Notes: generated by a model from the letters alone, not told the origin. DNA of 64,000 bases from Myxococcus xanthus (GCF_006402735.1 NZ_CP017174.1:1801001-1865000); one strand, 5' to 3'; shown: positions 47,490-56,889, counted from the stretch's first letter. Made by a program: numbers and translations.

Positions 47490-48875
47490 CTAGTATCGGT
47501 TGAAACCGGAAAAAGTTGCGTCCCCTGGATGATGGAACTCAGGGGGTGAGGTCGACCTTCCAGGCTCACCCGTTCCACCGGGCGGTGGCCATCGGGCGCC
47601 GCGCAGGCCGAACGGCGGGTCGAACAGGGCCGGGTCCGACTGGCGCGAACGGAAGAGGTCGATGATGTAGTTCATCCGTTGGTCCAAGCGGCTCCAGTCT
47701 TCCGCTCCGGTGCCCTTGAGGCTGTCCGGGCTCTTGTCGAGCTGGCCCAGGAGCTTTCGCAGCTCGCGGTTCTCGATGGAGCGCAGGTGCGGTGGGAAGA
47801 GCGTCGACTCCATGCCTGGAGGTGGCGGCAACTCATTGCCCAGCTTCAGCGCGCTTCCAGGAACGGCCAGCTTCATCATGTGCTCGGTGGCGAAGCGGCG
47901 GAACGCACCGGCCATGGTCTCCACCACGGGGCGGAGCGCGGCGTCCATCACGCCCGACTTGAGCGCTGCCTTGCCCGCGAGGTTGGCGGGGAAGAGCAGG
48001 GCGTTGATGTTCGCCTCGATGGCCTGCATCAGGATGCCGTGGAAGGTCTCCTTCATGGGGGCATTGAGTGCCTGCTCGATTTGTGGCTGGAGCCTTCGCT
48101 GCTCATGCTGGCCCACCTTGTTGTTGGCCAGGAGCATCAGCTCGGCCTTCTTGTTCGGGTCGGTCTCGAACATGGCCTGGGCATAGTGGCCGAAGGCTTC
48201 CTCCAGCACCGGCTTGTCGGCGGGGAACTCGCTCAGGTACTGCGCGACTTTCGCCGCGTCGTACTGGGTGTCACCTTGGAAGGTCGTCACGAAGCGGGAG
48301 AGCTCCTGGCCCACTTCCTCGAACACCCGTGTGTTGCCCTCGGAGATGACCAGGCTGACGTTCTTGAGCGCGTCATTGCCGGCCGAGCCGATGTCAGCCA
48401 GGGGGAGCGCGGGCAGGCCCAGCTTGCGCAGCAGGTCGTCCACCTTGGAGAGCGGCCGGGTGACGCCGTCGAGCCCCTTGAGCACGTCGGTGAAGAACTT
48501 GGGCATGTCCTCGCCGCGGATGCTCACGCCGGCTTGCTTCGAGGCCCAGGTCGCGAAGGTGGACCAGTTGGCGTTCTCCGTGCCCAGGAGCTGACCCACG
48601 GCGTTGGACAGGTCGGAGTAGCTCTGCGTCACCGCGTAGTTGCGGACCGCCAGGTCCTGCATGGCGCAGATGGCTCGCACGTCCGCGGGGGAGGGGTAGG
48701 TACCCTGCTCGACATACGGTCCTCGGAGTGGGGCCGCTTGCGCCAGGTTCGCGGCTTGCTGCTGGCGTGTGACCGCGGGCTCTGAGGGCTTCAGCTCGTT
48801 GCGGACAGGACGCGTTGACTCCCCGGACTCCGTGGGGCGCTCGGGGGCACGGGGATTGGGGTGGGGAGTCTTCAT
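47490..48875 (-). CDS. Unknown protein, tandem paralogue B with extended C-terminus
   Basis: The 461-residue protein matches paralogue A from GTYPSPADVRAICAMQD through FDPPFGLRG, but after the point where A ends it runs on for about 35 residues (ending FSGFNRY) into the upstream region of gene A, so its stop lies 5 nt from A's start. Stretches such as WSTFATWASKQAGVSIRGED are identical at protein level and nearly so in DNA, pointing to recent duplication or gene conversion. The start at 48875 (MKTPHPNPRAPER) corresponds to A's; a longer frame reaches 48962. Family not recognised. Confidence 0.75.
   Translation of the reverse strand: MKTPHPNPRAPERPTESGESTRPVRNELKPSEPAVTRQQQAANLAQAAPLRGPYVEQGTYPSPADVRAICAMQDLAVRNYAVTQSYSDLSNAVGQLLGTENANWSTFATWASKQAGVSIRGEDMPKFFTDVLKGLDGVTRPLSKVDDLLRKLGLPALPLADIGSAGNDALKNVSLVISEGNTRVFEEVGQELSRFVTTFQGDTQYDAAKVAQYLSEFPADKPVLEEAFGHYAQAMFETDPNKKAELMLLANNKVGQHEQRRLQPQIEQALNAPMKETFHGILMQAIEANINALLFPANLAGKAALKSGVMDAALRPVVETMAGAFRRFATEHMMKLAVPGSALKLGNELPPPPGMESTLFPPHLRSIENRELRKLLGQLDKSPDSLKGTGAEDWSRLDQRMNYIIDLFRSRQSDPALFDPPFGLRGARWPPPGGTGEPGRSTSPPEFHHPGDATFSGFNRY
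47494..47515 (-). promoter_or_regulatory. Conserved upstream element of paralogue A
   Basis: The coding-strand sequence CTTTTTCCGGTTTCAACCGATA lies 10-31 nt before the ATG; an 18-of-22 match (CTTTTCCCGATTTCCACCGA, then TA) sits at 48884-48905 before paralogue B. In A it overlaps B's 3' end. It may be a duplicated promoter; GATACT/GATAAT at its 3' end could be a -10 box close to the start codon. Confidence 0.4.
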
Positions 48876-48883
48876 TCCCGTAT

Positions 48884-48905
48884 TATCGGTGGAAATCGGG
48901 AAAAG
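48884..48905 (-). promoter_or_regulatory. Conserved upstream element of paralogue B
   Basis: Second copy of the element described at 47494-47515, here 9-30 nt before the ATG of paralogue B, ending in GATAAT. No Shine-Dalgarno is seen between it and the start codon, so a very short or absent leader is possible. Confidence 0.4.
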
Positions 48906-49044
48906 ATTTACGCCCTGCCCCCGAGGGCATTTCAGACCCCTGAGGTAGGAATCCCTAGACACGCTGTTTCAGGTGGGGTTCCACTTGGGGGAGGCAAGGC
49001 GGATGATAGAGGGGTGGGGGGCAGCTGGCCTGGGGAGTCCCGAG

Positions 49045-49620
49045 ATGGGGAATGAGACGAAGCGTCCCGCGACCTATGAAGATCTGGTGGCGCTGCCCGA
49101 GAACATGGTCGGGCAAATCATCGACGGTGAGCTCATCGCATTGCCGAGGCCCGCGAGCCCGCATGCGGTGGCGCACTCCGTCCTGGGCGGGCTGCTCGTC
49201 TCCCGGTTCCAGGTCGGGCAACGAGCGCCGGGAGGGTGGTGGATTGTTACCGAGCCCGAACTGCACTTCGGTCAGGACGTCCTCGTGCCGGATATCGCGG
49301 GATGGCGCCGCGAGCGCATGCCGGTGATGCGGCGAGTCCCCTTCTTCACGCTGGCGCCGGACTGGGTCTGTGAGGTGCTATCTCCGTCGACCCGGAAGCT
49401 GGACAGGAACCGCAAGCGGGAAATCTACGCGCGCGAAGGCGTGGGGCACGTGTGGCTGGTGGACCCCACAGCGAAGGCCCTGGAGGTCTTCGCTCGACGG
49501 GAAGGCGAATGGGTCGCGCGCGGGCAGTACTCGGGGGATGCGTGCGTGCGCGCCAAGCCGTTCGAGGACCTGGAGCTGGACCTGGGCGCGCTATGGCCCC
49601 CGGAGCTGGAAGCGCCCTGA
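49045..49620 (+). CDS. Uma2 family protein (PD-(D/E)XK nuclease-like, DUF820)
   Basis: The 191-residue protein has the Uma2 pattern: YEDLVALPENMVGQIIDGEL at the start, EPELHFGQDVLVPDIAGW with the Asp of the nuclease core, and WVCEVLSPSTRKLDRNRKREIYAREGVGHVWLVDP with the E-x-K-like centre. Uma2 proteins are abundant in cyanobacteria and some myxobacteria; nuclease activity is predicted from fold but roles are poorly known. GGGGAG lies before the ATG at 49045. It is divergent from paralogue B. Confidence 0.9.
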   Translation: MGNETKRPATYEDLVALPENMVGQIIDGELIALPRPASPHAVAHSVLGGLLVSRFQVGQRAPGGWWIVTEPELHFGQDVLVPDIAGWRRERMPVMRRVPFFTLAPDWVCEVLSPSTRKLDRNRKREIYAREGVGHVWLVDPTAKALEVFARREGEWVARGQYSGDACVRAKPFEDLELDLGALWPPELEAP

Positions 49621-49647
49621 GCCCTGGCGCCGCGGCTTACGGCTTCG

Positions 49648-50526
49648 TCAGGTGCGTCCCGATACCGAGTGCTCCGCGTGTTGTCGCCACGCCTCCCGTG
49701 CCTCTTCGAGGCTTACCTCCTGGAACCGGACAGCGGCTCCTGGACGGCGGGCGCACAGCCGTCCCCAATCGGCGCGAATGACTGTCGCGATGAGTGGATA
49801 GCCACCTGTCGTCGGATGGTCGGGGCCCAGCACGATGGGCGTTCCTGAAAGCGTCACCTGGATGGCCCCACGAACCATGGGGCGCGACGTGCCCGTGCCT
49901 TCATCGCCATGGGTGAGCGATGGCCCTTGGAGCCGCATCCCCACGCGGTCGGTGGCGGCGGACACGGTGAAAGCGCCCGACAGCAGGGTGGCCACGGTTG
50001 CTGGTTCGAAGCGGCGGTTGTCCGGTCCGAGCGTCACGCGGATGGGGGCCGCTGCATCCAGTGACGCACCGGGCGCTCGTGTCTCAGCGTGCTCGCTCGC
50101 GTCACCCAGGGGCAGGCTGTCTCCCGGGCGCAGCAGGCGGCCTTCGTGTCCGCCCAGGCGTGCAACCAGCAGTGTGCCGCGTCCTCCCAGCACTTCCGGC
50201 ACCTCGAGCCCGCCGTCCACCGCGACATAGCGCACGCTCGTCGACTCGGGCGCGGGGACGGTGAGGCTTTCTCCGTCCGCCACCGTGAAGGCGCGTCCGT
50301 CCATGGATACACGGACGCTTCGGCCCCGGGCGCGCAGCTCCAACCGGCCGAAGGCTTCCAGGGCCGCCGTTCCGCTCGCGTTGCCCACGGCGAGATTGGC
50401 CAGGGCGAGCAGCTCCGGGACCAGCGGCCCCCCCGGAGGCACGCCGTGGTGCATCTTCCCCGGCCGTCCCGCGTCCTGCACCGTGACGGGCGCACCCACG
50501 CCCGTGATGTCCAGCCAGCCCGTCAT
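49648..50526 (-). CDS. pxpC: 5-oxoprolinase subunit C (biotin-dependent carboxyltransferase fold)
   Basis: The 292-residue protein matches PxpC/KipA: GAPVTVQDAGRPGKMHHGVPPGGP-like start (TVQDAGRPG at 15-23), AVGNASGTAALEAF, SAATDRVGMRLQGP and LGPDHPTTGGYPLIATV. With PxpA and PxpB it hydrolyses 5-oxoproline to glutamate using ATP. It overlaps the fused pxpA-pxpB gene by ATGA, so the subunits are made together. Confidence 0.93.
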   Translation of the reverse strand: MTGWLDITGVGAPVTVQDAGRPGKMHHGVPPGGPLVPELLALANLAVGNASGTAALEAFGRLELRARGRSVRVSMDGRAFTVADGESLTVPAPESTSVRYVAVDGGLEVPEVLGGRGTLLVARLGGHEGRLLRPGDSLPLGDASEHAETRAPGASLDAAAPIRVTLGPDNRRFEPATVATLLSGAFTVSAATDRVGMRLQGPSLTHGDEGTGTSRPMVRGAIQVTLSGTPIVLGPDHPTTGGYPLIATVIRADWGRLCARRPGAAVRFQEVSLEEAREAWRQHAEHSVSGRT

Positions 50527-51812
50527 CGGTCCACCCGCTTGAAGCGCACCCGGTCCCCGAGCTGAAGCACCGAGCCCTCCTCGGGTGTGAAGGCGGTGAA
50601 GTCCAGCGCGGTGCCGATGAGGTTCCAGCCTCCAGGCGATGCGAAGGGATACACCCCCGTGCGCCCACCCGCGATTCCCACCGCGAGGGCAGGCACTCGC
50701 GTGCGGGGCGTGGCCAGCCTGGGGACCGCGATGCTTGGGTCGACTTCGCCCAGATAGGCGAACCCGGGAAGGAAGCCCACGCAGCGTACCGTGTACTCGC
50801 GCGCCGTGTGGCGCCGCGCCACTTCGTCCTCGGTGAGGCCCGCGCGTTCCGCAACCGCGCGCAAGTCCTGCCCGTCGTAGCGCACGGAGATGGTCGTGAG
50901 GGGCCGGCCGACCACTGGGGCTGGGATGCGCAGCAACCGCGCCAGCGCGAGCCGAGGCTCCTCGGGTGGTGCATCCGGGGCGAAGTACACGCAGGCGTGC
51001 TCCTCGGTGATGACGGCGTCGAGGACGCCGGGCATGGCGCAGAGGGCCTCGCGCGTGGCGCGTCGCTCCAATCCCTCGGGAAGGACCAGTCGCAGGGCGC
51101 CTTCACCCAGAGGCTCGGAGCGAAGTGCGAGCGCGTCCAAGGTGGCGCGGACCTCGCGCGCCAGCTCCACCGCGCCGGGCGTGTCGCCGTGAACGCAGAC
51201 GGTGTCCACGCTGCCGCTGGTGGCCAGTTGCACGGTGTTGGCCCGCGCCTGGGCGTGGTCGGTCAGCACCGCGCCGGGCTGTCCTCGGGGAATCAGCGAG
51301 CCGTCTGGCCGGGTGCCTCGGTCCGCGAAGCCTTCGCGGGCGTAGGCCAGTCCCGCCGCCAGGGCCGCGTCGTGCAGCGCGCCCGTGCCGGGGCCAATGA
51401 AGGTGACGGCGGTCCCCAGCGCTTCCACGATGCCCGCCACCACCGCGCGGGCCAGGGCCGGTGTTTCATGGGCCGCGTGGTACAGGGCGCCGTGGGGCTT
51501 GGCGTACGCCACGGGCAGATGACGGTCAGCCGCCAGCTTCGCGAGCCGGCCGCACTGCGCGGCCACTTGCGCCCGGAGGTGCTCCGGCGTGACGTCGAGC
51601 GCGCGGCGGCCGAAGCCCTCTCGGTCCTCGTAGGACGGGTGCGCGCCCACGCCCGTGCCGTGCCGCTCGCACAGCTCCAGCGCCCGGCGCATGGAGGCAT
51701 CATCCCCAGCATGCCCGCCGCAAGCGATGTTCGCCACATGGGCTAGCGCGTAGAGCTGTTCGTCTTCACCAGGAAGCTCGCCCAGGTCGACGTTGAGGAG
51801 GCACTCCGTCAT
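50523..51812 (-). CDS. Fused 5-oxoprolinase subunits A and B
   Basis: The 429-residue protein joins two normally separate subunits. Residues 1-235 are PxpA (LamB/YcsF): LNVDLGE at the start, NIACGGHAGD, GAHPSYEDREGFG, AKPHGALYH and VCVHGD. Residues about 240-429 are PxpB (KipI, allophanate hydrolase subunit 1): RPLTTISVRYDG-like core, REYTVRCVGFLPGFAYLG and SPGGWNLIGTAL. The ATG at 51812 (MTECLLNVDLGE) fits the family; a GTG 9 nt upstream is possible. Domain order A-B-then-C on one transcript mirrors the usual pxpABC operon. Confidence 0.93.
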   Translation of the reverse strand: MTECLLNVDLGELPGEDEQLYALAHVANIACGGHAGDDASMRRALELCERHGTGVGAHPSYEDREGFGRRALDVTPEHLRAQVAAQCGRLAKLAADRHLPVAYAKPHGALYHAAHETPALARAVVAGIVEALGTAVTFIGPGTGALHDAALAAGLAYAREGFADRGTRPDGSLIPRGQPGAVLTDHAQARANTVQLATSGSVDTVCVHGDTPGAVELAREVRATLDALALRSEPLGEGALRLVLPEGLERRATREALCAMPGVLDAVITEEHACVYFAPDAPPEEPRLALARLLRIPAPVVGRPLTTISVRYDGQDLRAVAERAGLTEDEVARRHTAREYTVRCVGFLPGFAYLGEVDPSIAVPRLATPRTRVPALAVGIAGGRTGVYPFASPGGWNLIGTALDFTAFTPEEGSVLQLGDRVRFKRVDR

Positions 51813-52064
51813 GCGGCGCACCGTACGCGAGCGGCGGCGCGGGTGCAGCCGTCCCTGTAGCCGGAGACGCTGGCGTGCCAGCCGACGGTGCGGTGGGAAG
51901 TCTCACGCACCACCCCGGGGCTGGGGCCGGTTGGCACCGGGGTGGTACGCGCCCAGCGAGTGCCTCGACGAGGTGCCCGCTGAGAACTTCCAAGCGGGAT
52001 ACGCCAGCAGGGGTTTTCCTCGGTCATTCCCGGGACGATTTTCCGCGTGCCTCAGGGGGGCGGC

Positions 52065-53606
52065 TCAGCGCGAGGTGGAGGGCAGCGTGCCCGGGCCTCC
52101 CGCCTTCACCCAGCGCACCAGCGCACGCGCGGTCTTCTCGTCAATCAACTCCGCGTAGGTGGGCATGGGCGTGCCGGGGAGGAACTGCTCGGGGTTTCGC
52201 ACCCAGCGGACCAGCTCGGCCTCGCTGCGCGAGGCGACCTTGGCGAGCCGGTCGTGATACCGCGCGCCAGGGGCGTGGCAGCTCGCGCAGCCGAGCTTCA
52301 CGAAGAGGGCGGGGGCGTCCACCTTGGGCGCAGCGGGGCGCGGCTTACGGGTGGGGGCGGGCTTGCTGGCCAGCGTCGAGGGGCCGGGCGCAACGGTGTT
52401 GGCCGCGTCGTGATTCGCGGACGGTGCCGATGCCGCGCTCTTGTGGGTGGCGCCGGGCCCTGTGCGCGTGGTCGCGCCGGAATCGGTCGTCGGGGCTGAA
52501 GATGTCACGCCGGCATGAGCGTCTTCTCCCGGTGTGTCCTGAGGGATGGCGGGCGTTTGCGCGAGGGGCGCTGGCGGAGCCGAGACTTCTTCCTCTGCTC
52601 CCTTCACGGAGGTCTTGGCACTGGGAACATCTCCCGCGCTCTGCTCCTCCGCGACCCAGTCCGGGCGCACCGACGCCGAGGTGAGCCGCGTCCGCGCGCC
52701 CTTCACCGCGTTCTTCCTGTTCGGCACCGAGCGCAGGTAGTCATAGAGCGCTCGCGCCTCCACCTCGTCCATTCCCCGGAAGCGAGGCATGGGCGAGCGC
52801 AGCACGGAGCCATCCGGTGCCAGTCCGTCACGCACCGCGCGGGTGAAGTCCTCCAACGTCCAGTGCGCCAGCCCCGTCTCGTGGAACGTGATGTTGCTGG
52901 AATGAACGTTCCTTCCCTCCGGGTCGACGAACGCCATGCCACCCGCGAATACGTCATCGCCCTCTGTCTTCCGGGGGCTGAAGCCATCCGTGTGACACGA
53001 GGCGCAGTCATAGACGTCATGCGCCATGTAGTGGCCGTATTCCCGGGTCGCCGCCTTGGGCGGCACGGGGATGCCCGAGGCGGGCCGTTCCACCGGCTCA
53101 TTCCCGGTGATGAAGCGGAAGCCGATACCGCCGAAGAAGCTGAACTTCGACGGGGGCGCGGGCACTGAATCCGGCGTGAAGAGCGGGTGCCCGGAGCGCA
53201 TGAAGCCCAGCACCGCCGCCAGGTCCGCGTCGCCCATGCCGTAGCTGGGCATCACCATCAACCGGCCGTCGCGGCTCACGGCGTAGCGGATGGCTCGCGC
53301 CAGCTCTTCATCCGTCATGGCGCCGATGCCCGCCTCGGCATGCGACGTGAGATTCGCCGCGTAGAAGCGCCCCATGTACGAGGGCAGCTCGCGCAGCGGC
53401 GCGCCCGACGCCGTCTCCGCGTCGCCCCCGCGGTGACATGACTCGCAGCTCGCGTGGAAGATGGCGGCCCCTCGCTCCAGGGCGGCGGGGGACAGGTCCG
53501 CGCGGATGGGCGGGTAGGGCGCGTGGACGGTTCCCGCGCAGCCCGCCAGCAGGGCGGCTCCCACGAACAACGTGTTCCTCATGGCGTCCAGGATGGTGCG
53601 GCGCAT
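52065..53606 (-). CDS. Three-haem cytochrome c lipoprotein
   Basis: The 513-residue protein has a lipoprotein signal with lipobox LAGC (Cys23) and three CxxCH haem sites: CESCH (54-58), CASCH near 210, and CASCH near 450. The first two lie in tandem cytochrome c domains like those of alcohol/gluconate dehydrogenase cytochromes; MPSYGMGD and MPRFRGMDE carry the likely Met ligands. A Pro/Ala/Thr-rich linker of about 130 residues (330-435) leads to a third, C-terminal cytochrome with PGTPMPTYAELI. GGAGGA before ATG 53606 decides the start. It probably carries electrons at the outer membrane or periplasmic face; partner unknown. Confidence 0.9.
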   Translation of the reverse strand: MRRTILDAMRNTLFVGAALLAGCAGTVHAPYPPIRADLSPAALERGAAIFHASCESCHRGGDAETASGAPLRELPSYMGRFYAANLTSHAEAGIGAMTDEELARAIRYAVSRDGRLMVMPSYGMGDADLAAVLGFMRSGHPLFTPDSVPAPPSKFSFFGGIGFRFITGNEPVERPASGIPVPPKAATREYGHYMAHDVYDCASCHTDGFSPRKTEGDDVFAGGMAFVDPEGRNVHSSNITFHETGLAHWTLEDFTRAVRDGLAPDGSVLRSPMPRFRGMDEVEARALYDYLRSVPNRKNAVKGARTRLTSASVRPDWVAEEQSAGDVPSAKTSVKGAEEEVSAPPAPLAQTPAIPQDTPGEDAHAGVTSSAPTTDSGATTRTGPGATHKSAASAPSANHDAANTVAPGPSTLASKPAPTRKPRPAAPKVDAPALFVKLGCASCHAPGARYHDRLAKVASRSEAELVRWVRNPEQFLPGTPMPTYAELIDEKTARALVRWVKAGGPGTLPSTSR

Positions 53607-53745
53607 GGGTCCTCCGCGTCGAGCAAGACCCGACGCATATCGCATCCGCGAGGGGGACGGAAAAACCACCCCGTCTGTCCAGGGCGGACACCCGGCCTTC
53701 ACGAAGTACGGCGCGGTGCGGCGACGTGGCTACACTCCAGGCACC

Positions 53746-54882
53746 ATGACGCGCTCGCTCGAGTCCTACCGAGACCTCTTCCCCGTGCTGAGGGAGCAGC
53801 TCTACCTCAACCACGCCGGTGTGGCCCCCACCAGCCTGCGCGCCGCCGAGGCCGTGCGCGGGTGGATGGAGGACATCGTCCACCACGGAATCAAGCACGA
53901 GCGCGGCTGGGAGGCCCACTGCGAGCGCGTGCGGGGCCTGGCCGCCCGCCTCATCAACGCCGAGCCCGGCGAGATTGCCTTCGTGCGCAACACCAGCCAC
54001 GGCCTGGGCCTGGTGGCCGAGGGGCTGGACTGGAAGCCCGGCGACGAGGTCGTCGTCGCTTCCTCGTTGGAGTACCCCTCCAACGTCTATCCCTGGCTGC
54101 ACCTGAAGGACCGCGGCGTGACGGTGCGCGAAATCCAGACACCCGAAGGGGGCGTCACGCCGGAAGCCGTGGCCGCCGCGCTCACCCCGAGCACCCGGCT
54201 GGTGGCCGTGTCCTCCGTGCAGTTCGCCACCGGTTACCGCACGGACCTGGACGCCGTGGGCGCTCTCTGTGAGCGGGCGGGCGTCCTGCTCTGCGTGGAT
54301 GGCATCCAGAGCGTGGGCTGCATCCCCGTGGACGTGAAGAAGAGCCGCATCCACTTCCTCAGCGCGGACAGCCACAAGTGGATGCTGGGCATCGCCGGCA
54401 TCGGCTTCCTCTACGTGGCCAAGGACGTCCTGCCCAAGCTGCGGCCGGTGTTGGTGGGCTGGCGCAGCACCACCGACGCGTGGAACTTCAACCGCAGCCA
54501 CTTCGAGCTGCGCCCGGACGCGGGCAAGCTGGAGGAGGGCAGCGCCGCGTACACCGGCATCTACGCCCTGGGGGCCGCGCTGGAATTGCTGCACGAGGTG
54601 GGGGTGGACGCCATCTCCGCGCGCATCCGCGAGCTGCTGGGTCAACTGGAGACAGGGCTGCGTGGGCTGGGCTGCGACGTGGGGCCCGCGCCGGAGCACC
54701 GGGCGGGCATCCTCACGTTCCTGCCTCCGGAGGGCGAGGCCCGCGCGCTCGGCGCGTGGCTCGCCGAACGGGACGTGGCCCTCTCGGTGCGCCGCGGGCG
54801 CGTCCGCCTCTCACCCCACTTCTACAACCTGCCCGAGGAGATGGACCGGCTGGTGGAGCTGGTGCGGACGCACCGCGGCTGA
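53746..54882 (+). CDS. Class V PLP-dependent aminotransferase
   Basis: The 378-residue enzyme has YLNHAGVAPTSLRAAEA at the start, GLGLVAEGLDWKPGDEVV, LCVDGIQSVGCIPVD with the PLP-contacting Asp, and the Schiff-base lysine at 211 in SADSHKWMLG. The group contains cysteine desulfurases, isopenicillin-N-epimerase-like and kynureninase-type enzymes; no desulfurase active-site Cys loop is obvious, so it is not a clear IscS. The ATG at 53746 gives the family start. Divergent from the cytochrome gene, convergent on cysK. Confidence 0.9.
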   Translation: MTRSLESYRDLFPVLREQLYLNHAGVAPTSLRAAEAVRGWMEDIVHHGIKHERGWEAHCERVRGLAARLINAEPGEIAFVRNTSHGLGLVAEGLDWKPGDEVVVASSLEYPSNVYPWLHLKDRGVTVREIQTPEGGVTPEAVAAALTPSTRLVAVSSVQFATGYRTDLDAVGALCERAGVLLCVDGIQSVGCIPVDVKKSRIHFLSADSHKWMLGIAGIGFLYVAKDVLPKLRPVLVGWRSTTDAWNFNRSHFELRPDAGKLEEGSAAYTGIYALGAALELLHEVGVDAISARIRELLGQLETGLRGLGCDVGPAPEHRAGILTFLPPEGEARALGAWLAERDVALSVRRGRVRLSPHFYNLPEEMDRLVELVRTHRG

Positions 54883-54893
54883 GGGGCCCGGGA

Positions 54894-55814
54894 CTACTGG
54901 GCCGGGAAGAGCGGCTCGATGGAGAGGTAGCGCTCGCCCGTGTCGTAGTTGAAGACGAGCACGCGGCTGCCGTCGGTCATCTCGCCCAGCTTCTGATTCA
55001 CGGCGGACAGCGCGGCGCCGGAGGAGATGCCCACGAAGATGCCCTCCTCGCGCGCGGCGCGGCGGGTGAACTCGAAGGCGTCCTCCTCGGTCACCTGAAT
55101 CGCGCCGTCCAGCGCGTCCTTGTGCAGGTTCTTCGGGATGAAGCCGGCGCCAATGCCCTGGATGGGGTGCGGGCCGGGCTGGCCGCCGCTGATGACGGGC
55201 GACTTGGTGGGCTCCACGGCGAAGACCTTCAGCTTCGGCCAGACCTTCTTCAGCTCCTCGGCGCACGCGGTGATGTGCCCGCCGGTGCCCACGCCGGTGA
55301 TGAGGTAGTCCAGCCCTTCCGGGAAGTCCTTGAGGATTTCCTGCACCGTCGTGCGGCGGTGGACCTCGATGTTGGCCTCATTCTCGAACTGCTGCGGCAT
55401 CCACGAGTTGGGCACCTGCGACAGCAGCTCGTTGGCGCGAGCGATGGCGCCCTTCATGCCCTGCGCGCGCGGGGTCAGCTCGAAGGTGGCGCCGTAGGCG
55501 GCCATCAGCCGGCGGCGCTCGACGCTCATGGACTCCGGCATGACGAGCACCAACTTGTAGCCCTTCACCGCCGCCACCATGGCCAGGCCGATGCCAGTGT
55601 TGCCGCTGGTCGGCTCGATGATGACGCTGTCCTTCTTGAGCAGGCCGCGCTGCTCCGCGTCCTCAATCATGGACAACGCGATGCGGTCCTTGATGCTGCC
55701 GCCCGGGTTGGCGCGCTCGAGCTTCACATGGACCGTCACGCGGGACGGAAACAGCCGGTTGATGCGCACGTGCGGCGTGTTTCCGATGGTCTCCAGGATG
55801 TTGTTCACCTTCAT
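54894..55814 (-). CDS. cysK: Cysteine synthase
   Basis: The 306-residue PLP enzyme makes cysteine from O-acetylserine and sulfide. It has the lysine in [11 protein letters not shown] (Lys42), [15 protein letters not shown], the phosphate-binding [10 protein letters not shown], and [12 protein letters not shown]. cysE lies 21 nt upstream on the same strand and provides O-acetylserine; the two enzymes commonly form the cysteine synthase complex. A weak GGCCC/GGGCC hairpin lies at its 3' end, shared with the convergent aminotransferase. Confidence 0.95.
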   Translation of the reverse strand: MKVNNILETIGNTPHVRINRLFPSRVTVHVKLERANPGGSIKDRIALSMIEDAEQRGLLKKDSVIIEPTSGNTGIGLAMVAAVKGYKLVLVMPESMSVERRRLMAAYGATFELTPRAQGMKGAIARANELLSQVPNSWMPQQFENEANIEVHRRTTVQEILKDFPEGLDYLITGVGTGGHITACAEELKKVWPKLKVFAVEPTKSPVISGGQPGPHPIQGIGAGFIPKNLHKDALDGAIQVTEEDAFEFTRRAAREEGIFVGISSGAALSAVNQKLGEMTDGSRVLVFNYDTGERYLSIEPLFPAQ

Positions 55815-55835
55815 GTGGGGCGCCTCGTCGGTGGG

Positions 55836-56681
55836 TCAGATGTGGAATTCGAGTGCGTCCATCGAGCCATCCGCGCCGCGCTGACGCACTTCGCTGCGGC
55901 GGGTAACCACGGATTGAGAGGGGATGCTCTGCGTGAGCCAGGCGTTGCCGGCGATGATGCTGCCCCGGCCCACCACGGTTTCTCCGCCGAGGATGGTGGC
56001 GTTGGCGTACACCACCACGTCGTCCTCGATGGTGGGGTGACGCTTCTTGTCCGTCAGCCCCTTCTCCACGACGAGCGCGCCCAGGGTGACGCCCTGATAG
56101 ATTTTGACGTTGTCACCAATGAGCGTCGTCTCACCGATGACGACGCCGGTGCCATGGTCGATGACGAAGCGCCGGCCAATGGTGGCACCCGGGTGGATGT
56201 CCACGCCGGTTCGCTGGTGCGCGTACTCCGTGAGCAAGCGAGGCAGCAGCGGGAAGCCGAGGGCATGCAGCGCGTTGGCCACCCGGTAGATGGCGATGGC
56301 GGTGAAGCCCGGGTAGGTGAGGATGACCTCGTCCACGGTGCGTGCGGCCGGGTCCGCCTCGAAGATGGCGTCCGCGTCCTGTCGCAGCCAGTCGTAGAGG
56401 CCGGGCAGCCGCTCCATGAAGCGCGCCGGCAAGTCCCGTTCAATGCCCGGATACAGGGGCGCCAGCGTGTCCCGGATGCGGTGGAGGCTGGCCTCCACGG
56501 TGGTGACGTCGCGGTGGACGGCGGCGGCCGTACACTCCAGGCGCTCGGCGAAGTGGGGGAAGAGCAGGCCGAGCACCTGGCCTACGAATTCGGGGGCAGC
56601 GCGCCGTACGTCCGCAGGGAAGCAGTGGCGCTGCCGGGCTTCCAGCAGGGCCGCGACCAGCCTGGCGTTGGAGTCATCCAT
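55836..56681 (-). CDS. cysE: Serine O-acetyltransferase
   Basis: The 281-residue enzyme acetylates serine with acetyl-CoA, first step of cysteine synthesis. The N-terminal helical domain (1-150) is followed by a left-handed beta-helix: GVDIHPGATIGRRFVIDHGT, GVVIGETTLIGDNVKIYQG and ILGGETVVGRGSIIAGNAW. The C-terminus ends DALEFHI; CysE proteins that bind CysK end in Ile, and this one does. GGAGCTC before ATG 56681 is the ribosome site. Operon with cysK. Confidence 0.94.
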   Translation of the reverse strand: MDDSNARLVAALLEARQRHCFPADVRRAAPEFVGQVLGLLFPHFAERLECTAAAVHRDVTTVEASLHRIRDTLAPLYPGIERDLPARFMERLPGLYDWLRQDADAIFEADPAARTVDEVILTYPGFTAIAIYRVANALHALGFPLLPRLLTEYAHQRTGVDIHPGATIGRRFVIDHGTGVVIGETTLIGDNVKIYQGVTLGALVVEKGLTDKKRHPTIEDDVVVYANATILGGETVVGRGSIIAGNAWLTQSIPSQSVVTRRSEVRQRGADGSMDALEFHI

Positions 56682-56889
56682 GAGCTCCTGTTTCTAACGC
56701 AGTGCGTGGGCTGGCTGCACGGCGTAATGGCTGATTCCAGGGTCGACTGTCGTTTCCCAGGAGGGGACTGGCCCCCGGGGGCCCTCGCTGGCGGTGCATG
56801 CCGCCTTCCCCCATGCCCCCCTGGCACGCGTTGGACAGCGGTGTTTCGCGGCGCTTGCCGCGTGTCCGCCTCGGCGGGACGATGACGCC

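Noticed and set aside
54378-56885. 835-codon rightward frame across cysK and cysE
   Set aside because: Runs antisense to two certain enzymes and out of frame with the aminotransferase.
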